Source: Candidatus Caccomonas pullistercoris
Lineage (GTDB): Bacteria; Bacteroidota; Bacteroidia; Bacteroidales; Bacteroidaceae
Reading direction: 5' to 3'
DNA: 48,350 nucleotides
Assembly (NCBI GenBank): GCA_018714085.1
Contig: DVNY01000147.1
Location: 1 to 48,350 of the forward strand
The notes under the pieces are model-generated. The model did no database searches. It saw only the letters and a list, made by a program, of their open reading frames with translations, and was not told where the DNA came from. Positions within the stretch are counted from its first letter, which is position 1. Every line of letters starts with the position of its first letter. Positions 42,544-48,350 of this stretch are shown piece after piece. A program made the position numbers and the translations under genes.

Positions 42544-43842
42544 TTAAGTTGTTGCAGATTCTTTGGGGATGGTGACAAGCAGTTTGTCTACACGTTCTCC
42601 GTCCATGTCTATCACTTCAAAGTGGATGTGCCGATAGTCGAACGTGTCGCCGGGTTTGGGGATACGCCCGATGAAGAACATTGCCATGCCTCCCAGTGTG
42701 GTGAATCCTTCATCTTCGATGTCCTCGTAGTTGAGTACGTGAACTTCGTCCATGAAGTCGTCGAGGTTCATTGAGGCGTCGACAAGCAGGGAGCCGTCGT
42801 TACGGTGAACGACCTCGTGTTCTTCCGCTTCGTTCTCTTCGAGGATGTCGCCGAAGATGCTTTCCGTCAGATCGTGTAGGGTGATGATGCCTTCTGTGCC
42901 TCCGTACTCATTAACGATGATGGCGAACTTTGTTTTGTTGTTTTTGAAAAGTTCGACAACTCGCTTGGCGTCGAGTGTTTCCGGTATGAACAGTGCCGGG
43001 CGCGCTATGCGCTTCAAGTCGAATGGTTCGTTGCTGTTTAGCAGCAGAATCATGTCTTTCACTGAAACGACGCCGACTACTTCGTCTTTATCGTCGTCAA
43101 TCAGGGGGTATTTGCTGAAATTGTTTTCTTGGATGGTAAGCAGGACTTTTTCCTTGTCATCGTTTGTGTCAAGGGCAACGACATCTGGGCGCGGTGTCAT
43201 GAGCTCGTTGACGCGTTTGTCTGAAAAACGGAACACGTCGCGCAGCATTTCTGTCTCGTGTTTGTCAATGACGCCTTGTTCGGAACTTTGGTGTAAGATT
43301 ACTTTCAGCTCTTCCTGCGTAATGGGGCGGTCGTCGCTTCCTGAGACTCCCAGCGCGTGATTGACGAGGCGCGTGGTGATACTTAGTATCCACACGACGG
43401 GATAGGCGATCCACATCAGCACCCGCATGATCGGCGACATGCCCACGGCCCAGCGCTCCGGCCGGCTTAGGGCTATCGATTTCGGGACAAGTTCACCAAT
43501 AATGAGCGACAGGAACGTGATGATGACAATGGTGAGCGCCATCGCTAACCGTTCGGCGTGAGGAGCCAAAGCCGGGAACGCTTGTATCAGGGGGACGAAA
43601 TCGTCGGCGACCGAAGTTCCGCCGTATGCACCCGATATGATGCCTACGAGGGTGATGCCGATCTGGATTGTCGAGAGGGTTTTTTCTGGATTTTTCTGTT
43701 GATCGAGCAGTTTTTGCGCAGACTTGCTGCCTCCGCTCGCCATGGATTCAAGGCGAACCTTGCTTGCGGAAACGAAGGCCATTTCGTAGAGCGCAAATAG
43801 ACCGTTAATAATAAGTAATAAAAGGATTACTAAAAATTCCAT
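42544..43842 (-). CDS. CorC/HlyC-type membrane protein (DUF21 and CBS domains)
   Basis: A 432-residue inner-membrane protein related to the CNNM/CorB magnesium and cobalt transporters, often annotated as haemolysin. There are four hydrophobic segments in the DUF21 domain (residues 1-190, including IGITLVGIISGAYGGTSVAD and IITFLSLIIGELVPKSIAL), then two CBS domains (VNELMTPRPDVVALDTND; IARPALFIPETLDAKRVVELF) and a C-terminal CorC-HlyC domain (FTTLGGMAMFFIGRIPKPGDTF). It is spaced 21 nt from tsaC. Ion specificity is unproven. Confidence 0.92.
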   Translation of the reverse strand: MEFLVILLLLIINGLFALYEMAFVSASKVRLESMASGGSKSAQKLLDQQKNPEKTLSTIQIGITLVGIISGAYGGTSVADDFVPLIQAFPALAPHAERLAMALTIVIITFLSLIIGELVPKSIALSRPERWAVGMSPIMRVLMWIAYPVVWILSITTRLVNHALGVSGSDDRPITQEELKVILHQSSEQGVIDKHETEMLRDVFRFSDKRVNELMTPRPDVVALDTNDDKEKVLLTIQENNFSKYPLIDDDKDEVVGVVSVKDMILLLNSNEPFDLKRIARPALFIPETLDAKRVVELFKNNKTKFAIIVNEYGGTEGIITLHDLTESIFGDILEENEAEEHEVVHRNDGSLLVDASMNLDDFMDEVHVLNYEDIEDEGFTTLGGMAMFFIGRIPKPGDTFDYRHIHFEVIDMDGERVDKLLVTIPKESATT

Positions 43843-43863
43843 GTATTAAGTTGAAGTTATTAT

Positions 43864-44481
43864 TTAGCTGTACAGTTCGCCTTTTCCTTGGCGCAGAATG
43901 ACGGGTTCGTCGCCGGTGCAGTCGACAACTGTCGAAACTTCGAGCGTTCCTATCCCACCGTCGACAACGAGGTCAACTTGTTTCCCGAATGCTTCGTTGA
44001 TGAGTTCGGGGTCTGTGGCATATTCTGGTTCCATGTTGTCTGTCACGGGCAACGTCGTGGTCATGATGGGTGCGTCAAGCAGGCGAGCTATTTCGCGCAG
44101 GACCGGATGGTCTGGCATACGGATGCCGACTTCCTGTCCTTGGCGGTTGCGGAAAATTTTGGGCAGTTTGCTTAGGCCGGGCAGGACGAATGTGAACGGT
44201 CCGGGCAAGTTGCGCTTCATCAGTTTGAACACAGGTGTTGAGATACGGGCATACTCGCTGATGGAGCTGAGGTCGTAGCAAATGATGGAGAGGTGGCTTT
44301 TCGTCGGGTCTATGTTTTTTAATTTACATATGCGTTCAACGGCCCGTTCTTTGAGGGCGTGGCAACCGATGGCGTACATCGTGTCCGTCGGGTAGATGAC
44401 GATTCCTCCGTCGGCCAGGATGTCAACGATGCGTTGCAGGTCGCGCGGGTCGTTGTTCTTGTTATAAAGTTTCAGCAGCAT
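43864..44481 (-). CDS. tsaC: Threonylcarbamoyl-AMP synthase (TsaC/YrdC/Sua5 type)
   Basis: A 205-residue enzyme that makes threonylcarbamoyl-AMP for the t6A37 modification of tRNAs reading ANN codons. Key regions are GGIVIYPTDTMYAIGCHALKERAVERICKLKN (nucleotide site with the conserved K-x-R-like pattern) and KRNLPGPFTFVLPG, followed by VGIRMPDHPVLREIA. It has the short TsaC length, without a Sua5 C-terminal domain. It begins 5 nt after maf, so the two are co-transcribed. Confidence 0.94.
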   Translation of the reverse strand: MLLKLYNKNNDPRDLQRIVDILADGGIVIYPTDTMYAIGCHALKERAVERICKLKNIDPTKSHLSIICYDLSSISEYARISTPVFKLMKRNLPGPFTFVLPGLSKLPKIFRNRQGQEVGIRMPDHPVLREIARLLDAPIMTTTLPVTDNMEPEYATDPELINEAFGKQVDLVVDGGIGTLEVSTVVDCTGDEPVILRQGKGELYS

Positions 44482-44486
44482 GGCTG

Positions 44487-45068
44487 TCAGAATTTTTTCA
44501 GTACATTATAAAGACGTTGTACGGGTAGCCCCATCACGTTGAAGTAGCTGCCGCGCAGCTCTTCGACTGCGACCATGCCAATCCACTCTTGAATGCCGTA
44601 GGCGCCGGCTTTGTCAAAAGGCAGGTAGTTATCGACGTAATAGTCGACTTCCTCGTCCGTGAGGTCGGCAAATTTGACTTGGCTCGTCACGGCAAAGTTC
44701 TCCATCCGGTCTTTTGTCATCACGGTGACCCCTGTGATGACTTGGTGGAACCGGCCGGACAGCTTGTGCAGCATGTCCTTGGCTTCTTGCGCGTCGTGCG
44801 GTTTTCCCAGCGTCCGGCCATCGAGGCATACCACAGTGTCGGCGGCAATGAGCAACTCGTCGTCAGCCATTGACGAACGGTAGGCTTCTGCCTTTTTCCG
44901 GGAAATGAAGCGTGGGATGTCTTCTCCGCGCAGGGTGTCGGGGTATTGCTCGTCAATGCCGAAGAGGGTGCGGACCTTGAATGTAAGTCCTAAGTTTTGC
45001 AGCAACTCTTTGCGGCGTGGCGAAGCGCTTACCAATACTATCTTGTATTTCTTTAAGTTGTCAAACAT
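44487..45068 (-). CDS. maf: Maf family nucleoside triphosphate pyrophosphatase
   Basis: A 193-residue house-cleaning enzyme that hydrolyses non-canonical or excess NTPs such as dTTP, UTP or modified bases. Motifs are IVLVSASPRRKELLQNLGL, ISRKKAEAYR, LIAADTVVCLDGRTLGKPHD and YVDNYLPFDKAGAYGIQEW. The set DTVVC..G..LGKP with KAGAYGIQ is that of the YhdE-like (dTTP/UTP) branch. A gap of 65 nt, without visible signals, separates it from the KdsC-like gene upstream. Confidence 0.95.
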   Translation of the reverse strand: MFDNLKKYKIVLVSASPRRKELLQNLGLTFKVRTLFGIDEQYPDTLRGEDIPRFISRKKAEAYRSSMADDELLIAADTVVCLDGRTLGKPHDAQEAKDMLHKLSGRFHQVITGVTVMTKDRMENFAVTSQVKFADLTDEEVDYYVDNYLPFDKAGAYGIQEWIGMVAVEELRGSYFNVMGLPVQRLYNVLKKF

Positions 45069-45133
45069 TTTTGTTCATGAGTTTGTTAAAGGTGTCAGGC
45101 CTGCCTTGCAGGGCTTGGGGCTTTTCTCTTGCC

Positions 45134-45652
45134 TCACCAGCCGAATGCGTGGGCGTCGGACATCCATTGTCCTTGTGCACGGAGCACTTGCTCGACCACG
45201 TCGCGCACGCAACCGCAGCCCCCCTTGTATTGGCTGACGTAGCGGGCGAGCGACTTGATTTCGGGCGCGGCATCAGCAGGGGCACAGGGGCAGCCCACGC
45301 GGCGCATGACTTCGTAGTCGGGGATGTCGTCGCCCATGTAGAGCACTTCTTCGTCGTGGAGGCCGTAGTCCGTGATCCAATCGTCGTAGGTCTCGATTTT
45401 GACGGCGCAGCCGAGAAAAACGTCCTTGATGCCCAGCCCCTCGTAGCGATGACGGACGGCTTCGGTGCGGCCTCCTGTGATGATGGCCAGATGTAGCCCG
45501 CGTTTCACGGCCAGTTGCAGGGCATATCCGTCCTTGATGTTGGCTGTGCGTTGCGGCTCACCGCCGGGATGCAGGGTGATGGTGCTGGCGCTCAGCACCC
45601 CGTCCACATCGAATGCCATGGCTTTTATTTGTGTGAGGTCGTAGTCAATCAT
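45134..45652 (-). CDS. kdsC: KdsC-like HAD phosphatase (KDO 8-phosphate phosphatase)
   Basis: A 172-residue HAD-superfamily enzyme of the C0 (capless) type, which in known members removes phosphate from KDO 8-phosphate for lipopolysaccharide core synthesis. Motif 1 is [13 protein letters not shown], motif 2 is [12 protein letters not shown] with [15 protein letters not shown], and motif 4 is [16 protein letters not shown]. It overlaps the DUF2520 gene by 8 nt. No other KDO genes are near, so the substrate is inferred from the family. Confidence 0.88.
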   Translation of the reverse strand: MIDYDLTQIKAMAFDVDGVLSASTITLHPGGEPQRTANIKDGYALQLAVKRGLHLAIITGGRTEAVRHRYEGLGIKDVFLGCAVKIETYDDWITDYGLHDEEVLYMGDDIPDYEVMRRVGCPCAPADAAPEIKSLARYVSQYKGGCGCVRDVVEQVLRAQGQWMSDAHAFGW

Positions 45653-46424
45653 TTTCTTGGGCGTATTGATAAATGTGCTGGCTCAGCAGTTCATAGATCC
45701 GTCGCAGTTCGGGATTGTCGGCCAGCATTCGTTCGTGGCGGTCGATGACGTTCCGGTCGAAACGGACGGCCGGACCCGTCTGTGCCTTGCATGCTGGGAG
45801 TTCATGGACCTTGGCTGCGGTTTCGTCGATGAGCGGAAGCAACGAGTCGGAGGGAATGCCTTCTTTTTCGAGCAAACGTGCCGCGATGTCGTAGCAGTGG
45901 TTTGAAAAATTGCAGGCGAACACTGCGGCCAAGTGCAGCCAGCGCCGGCGTTCGGATGGCAGGACATAGACTCGGTCGCTCACCGAGCGGGCCAGCTGTG
46001 TCACCTTGTCGAGCGTTTCCGGAGCATTGGCTTCGATGAAACAGGGGATGGCGTGGAAGTCCACCTGTCGCGTCTTGCTGAAAGTCTGCATGGGATAGAG
46101 CACACCGTAGTTTTCCACTTTCCCTTCGAAGATGTCCATCGGCACACTGCCAGCGGTGTGCAGGCAGAAGCTGTCGGGATGCAGCGCGCCCCACCGGGCG
46201 GCAAGGCTGGGCAGGGCGTCGTCTTTTACAGCAAAGAGGCAACAGTCCGCCTCAGGGAGGGCTTCGAGATGGTCGGTGGCGTCACAGTGCAGGGTTCCGG
46301 CTAAGGCTTGTGCGGCTGCCAGTGTGCGACTGAACACTCCGTTGATCCGGTAGCCGGCCTTGGCCAGTGCGTGGCCGATGTGGGTCGCTACGTTGCCCGA
46401 TCCGATGAGGCTGATAGTCTCCAT
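45645..46424 (-). CDS. Rossmann-fold DUF2520 protein
   Basis: A 259-residue NAD(P)-binding protein related to pyrroline-5-carboxylate and 6-phosphogluconate dehydrogenases. The N-terminal Rossmann motif is [30 protein letters not shown], and the C-terminal helical DUF2520 domain includes [23 protein letters not shown]. Length and layout are normal for the family. It lies 1 nt after the nitroreductase and overlaps the KdsC-like gene, which I recall as a recurrent neighbour in Bacteroidales. The substrate is not known. Confidence 0.88.
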   Translation of the reverse strand: METISLIGSGNVATHIGHALAKAGYRINGVFSRTLAAAQALAGTLHCDATDHLEALPEADCCLFAVKDDALPSLAARWGALHPDSFCLHTAGSVPMDIFEGKVENYGVLYPMQTFSKTRQVDFHAIPCFIEANAPETLDKVTQLARSVSDRVYVLPSERRRWLHLAAVFACNFSNHCYDIAARLLEKEGIPSDSLLPLIDETAAKVHELPACKAQTGPAVRFDRNVIDRHERMLADNPELRRIYELLSQHIYQYAQEND

Positions 46425-46425
46425 G

Positions 46426-46974
46426 TTATTGCGCGTCGTTAGCAGGGCTGTACTCGTTCAGGTGGATTTTCTCCCAAAGGAGCTTTTCGTCGTTCTGCGG
46501 TTTGCGTTCCATGCCTTTATGGCCTACGGCGACGATGGCCACAGGTTCCAAGACTTCGGGCAGGTTGAGCAGTTCTCTGACGATTTTTGCCGATGGTGTC
46601 CCGTCGTCCTGTGAGCGGCCGCGCACCTGCACCCAGCAGGCACCCAGCCCCATGTCTTCGGCTTGGAGGAGGAGCATGGTGGCGGCCACCGAGGCATCCT
46701 CAACCCACATGTCGCTGACCGTCCTGTCCGCGACGACCACGATGGCTAACGGGGCTTCGGCCACCATGGCGGCACCGCTTGGCTTGCACTCTGAAAGCTG
46801 GTGGAGCAGGTCTGCGTTGTCCACAAGGACGAACTCCCAAGCCCGCAGTCCTTTTGACGAAGGTGCGAACAGGGCTGCTTTCATCAGTTCGACGACTTGG
46901 TCTTCGCTGAGTTTTTCAGGCGTGAATTTACGTATGCTTCGGCGTTTTCGCGCCAAGTCTGTAAAGTTTTGCAT
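46426..46974 (-). CDS. Nitroreductase family protein
   Basis: A 182-residue FMN-dependent oxidoreductase, distinct from the one at 18437. Motifs are ARKRRSIRKFTPEKLSEDQVVELM, APSSKGLRAWEFVLVDN and GLGACWVQVRGRSQDDGTPS. The ATG at 46974 is chosen over the track start at 47001, since the -7 box TAAGTTTG lies at 46999-47006. It opens the long head-to-tail run that reaches the sulfatase. The substrate is unknown. Confidence 0.9.
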   Translation of the reverse strand: MQNFTDLARKRRSIRKFTPEKLSEDQVVELMKAALFAPSSKGLRAWEFVLVDNADLLHQLSECKPSGAAMVAEAPLAIVVVADRTVSDMWVEDASVAATMLLLQAEDMGLGACWVQVRGRSQDDGTPSAKIVRELLNLPEVLEPVAIVAVGHKGMERKPQNDEKLLWEKIHLNEYSPANDAQ

Positions 46975-46998
46975 CTGTCTTTGTCTGCAATGTCGCAG

Positions 46999-47029
46999 CA
47001 AACTTACGAATTAAATGTGACACGGACAA
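46999..47029 (-). promoter_or_regulatory. Promoter of the nitroreductase-led operon
   Basis: TAAGTTTG (46999-47006) on the minus strand, with TTG (47027-47029) 20 nt further upstream. The leader would be about 18-20 nt. Confidence 0.65.
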
Positions 47030-47171
47030 TTTCGGCGCCATGAAAAGCGATGCAAATGTCAAGTTGGGATGTCCGGGCACATTGTGGAGCCTCCCGTGCA
47101 GGACGTTTCGACGGGGCGGCCAGGCGGTCGGGCGAGTCAGGAAGCAGCAGCGGAGCAGGCGGCGTCTGACA

Positions 47172-47255
47172 GCAGAAACGGAGGCCGTGACAGGAAAAAC
47201 AGTCACTGCTTCCGTCCGTTCTGTCACTGCGACCGTTTTCCCTGTCAGCCGTCAC
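47172..47255. repeat. Array of degenerate 21-nt intergenic repeats (copy E)
   Basis: Four exact 21-nt units in a divergent gap. The first junction reads CCGTGACAGGAAAAACAGTC; then come the inverted TTCTGTCACTGCGACC and GTTTTCCCTGTCAGCCGTCAC. An earlier partial unit ends CGTCTGACA at 47171. Confidence 0.85.
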
Positions 47256-47298
47256 GTCGTTCCGTGGCGGAGCAATGGCTTTTTTCGGTGCTCAATTC

Positions 47299-47329
47299 TT
47301 TCGTCGTGCGGAAAAGTTTGTTACTTTTG
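47299..47329 (+). promoter_or_regulatory. Promoter of the bifunctional nuclease/rsmE operon
   Basis: TTTC (47299-47302), 19 nt, then TACTTTTG (47322-47329). Start site about 47335, leaving a leader of about 24 nt. Confidence 0.65.
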
Positions 47330-47338
47330 CATAGCCAT

Positions 47339-47356
47339 ATGTTTAGACAGGCGTAA
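47339..47356 (+). other. Five-codon leader ORF just before a TTG start
   Basis: ATG TTT AGA CAG GCG TAA (MFRQA) ends 2 nt before the TTG start of the nuclease gene and may affect its translation by termination-reinitiation. It could also be chance. Confidence 0.3.
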
Positions 47357-47358
47357 AG

Positions 47359-47904
47359 TTGAGAAAGATTGAGCTTACAGTACAGGAAATCTCCAAAGGT
47401 GTCACGTATCGCGGCATCTACATCCTGCTTTTGGAAGAGAAGGACGGCACCCGCAAACTGCCCGTCATGCTGGGCATGGCCGACGCCCACGCATTGCTGC
47501 GCAAGCTCCACCCCGAACAGACCGGCGGTGGGCGCGACGTGGCAGACGTGATGGCATCTGTGACCGGACTGTATGACATTCAGGCCGAAGAAGTGCTGAT
47601 TTACCGCATAGAGCGGGGAGAGTTCATGGCTTTCTTGTTTTTCAGCCAAAACAATGTGGTGCGGCATACCATAGCGCGTGCTGTCGACGCAGTCCTCGTC
47701 GCGCTTACGTATCACTGCCCCATCTATATCAATGCAGAGCTTTTCGAGCGCCAATACCTGCGCGAGTTGGGCAATGGTGTCGTTTCGTTCCCATTGAACG
47801 TGCTGAGTCTCGAATTGCTTGAAGACGTGTTGCGGACGGCCGTCGAAAACGAAAATTATGAACTGGCTTCGCAAATACGTGATGAGATAAACCGCCGCAA
47901 ATGA
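47359..47904 (+). CDS. Bifunctional nuclease (BFN/DUF151) family protein with UVR-like C-terminus
   Basis: A 181-residue protein with an N-terminal BFN domain: IELTVQEISKGVTYRGIYILLLEEKDGTRKLPVMLGMADAHALLRKL. A short UvrB/UvrC-type motif is at the end (ENENYELASQIRDEINRR). Relatives have DNase and RNase activity in plants and Thermotoga. The start must be TTG: an in-frame stop lies four codons upstream (TAG), and the first in-frame ATG is over 100 nt downstream inside the conserved domain. rsmE overlaps its end by 4 nt (ATGA). Confidence 0.9.
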   Translation: MRKIELTVQEISKGVTYRGIYILLLEEKDGTRKLPVMLGMADAHALLRKLHPEQTGGGRDVADVMASVTGLYDIQAEEVLIYRIERGEFMAFLFFSQNNVVRHTIARAVDAVLVALTYHCPIYINAELFERQYLRELGNGVVSFPLNVLSLELLEDVLRTAVENENYELASQIRDEINRRK

Positions 47905-48350
47905 AAGAAGTACGCTATTTTTATGCGCCTGACATTTCCGTCAGCCCGGTGCTTCCCGACGAAGAAGCCGCCCATGCAGTCCGCGTCTTGCGCCTGCAAG
48001 AGGGCGACGAACTCCTTGTGACCGACGGGCGGGGCGGCTTGTTCCGTTGTCATGTGGCATTGGCATCGGCCAAACATTGTTCCGTGACGGTCGACGAGGT
48101 CCTCCCTGCGTCGAAAGGCTGGCCGGGACAGGTCTGCTTGGCCGTGGCGCCGACCAAAAACATCGACCGGCTCGAATGGCTGGCCGAGAAAGCCACCGAA
48201 ATCGGTTTCGACACCCTCTCGCTCCTGCTTTGCGACTTCTCAGAAAGGCGGGTGGTGAAGGCTGAACGTCTTGAGAAAATTCTTGTCGCTGCCATGAAAC
48301 AGAGCCACAAGGCGTGGCTGCCCCGGCTCGAAGCGCCGGAACGTTTCAGC
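47901..48350 (+). CDS. rsmE: 16S rRNA (uracil1498-N3)-methyltransferase (partial, runs off window)
   Basis: The first 150 residues of RsmE, a SPOUT-fold enzyme that methylates U1498 of 16S rRNA. Visible are MKEVRYFYAPDI, the N-terminal PUA-like region HAVRVLRLQEGDELLVTDGRGG, and LAVAPTKNIDRLEWLAEKATEIGFDTL followed by AAMKQSHKAWLPRLE, the conserved EQS/KQS-type segment. The ORF track omits it because it is open at the right edge. Its ATG overlaps the nuclease stop, so the two are coupled. Confidence 0.95.
   Translation, partial: MKEVRYFYAPDISVSPVLPDEEAAHAVRVLRLQEGDELLVTDGRGGLFRCHVALASAKHCSVTVDEVLPASKGWPGQVCLAVAPTKNIDRLEWLAEKATEIGFDTLSLLLCDFSERRVVKAERLEKILVAAMKQSHKAWLPRLEAPERFS

Overview
This window comes from a member of the Bacteroidota, most likely a Bacteroidales species close to Prevotellaceae or a relative. 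Four things point there. Most transcription units are preceded by the phylum-type promoter (a TTTG box near -33 and TAnnTTTG near -7), and Shine-Dalgarno sequences are weak. The tmRNA encodes a GENKYALAA-type tag. The families present are typical of the group (DUF4270 lipoprotein, DUF5686 outer-membrane protein, putative porin, RNase Y with ZapA, capsule-assembly Wzi). Two secreted proteins end in C-terminal domains resembling type IX secretion sorting signals. Gene density is chromosomal; I see no phage, plasmid, transposase, tRNA, rRNA or CRISPR array.

Layout. 1-1892 (-): start of a capsule/exopolysaccharide operon (sugar-phosphate transferase, then an SLBB export protein cut by the window edge). 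1893-2740: non-coding stretch with ssrA (tmRNA) and its terminator. 2984-8711 (-): GT2 glycosyltransferase, small lipoprotein, Wzi-like protein, RNase Y, ZapA, a ZapB-like coiled coil and a conserved unknown. 8950-10032 (-): GT4 glycosyltransferase. 10317-12548 (+): PiT phosphate transporter. 12723-15514 (-): rmlA with a secreted protein overlapping it. 15949-18429 (+): nadE and an orphan BatD-like protein. 18437-20150 (-): panC, panD, nitroreductase. 20336-22685 (+): GT5-like half-protein and DUF4270 lipoprotein. 23405-25663 (-): putative porin. 25815-30457 (-): glycogen/alpha-glucan cluster (debranching enzyme, GT4, GH57), divergent from a Crp/Fnr regulator. 31553-33429 (-): miaA and a lipid-kinase-like protein. 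33637-38034 (-): a RelA/SpoT homologue with a dead hydrolase domain and a DUF5686 protein. 38540-46974 (-): one long head-to-tail run, nitroreductase, DUF2520, KdsC-like phosphatase, Maf, TsaC, CorC-like protein, lipoprotein, secreted GEVED/CTD protein, sulfatase. 47359-48350 (+): bifunctional nuclease and partial rsmE.

The most unusual signal is between the genes. At seven clear intergenic sites, plus one degenerate site, there are short arrays of a degenerate unit with a 21-nt period built around CTGACAGGAAAA. In most arrays the units switch orientation part-way, so the array becomes an inverted repeat. The period equals two turns of B-DNA. The arrays lie in divergent, tandem and convergent gaps and never inside a confident gene. 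A separate 85-bp tandem duplication with perfect internal hairpins lies over the rmlA promoter. These look like a dispersed, non-coding repeat system of unknown role; everything about function is inference.

Starts were moved from the ORF-track value wherever a promoter box, a signal peptide or an ATGA overlap made an internal ATG clearly better. All function calls come from reading motifs by eye; no database search was possible.
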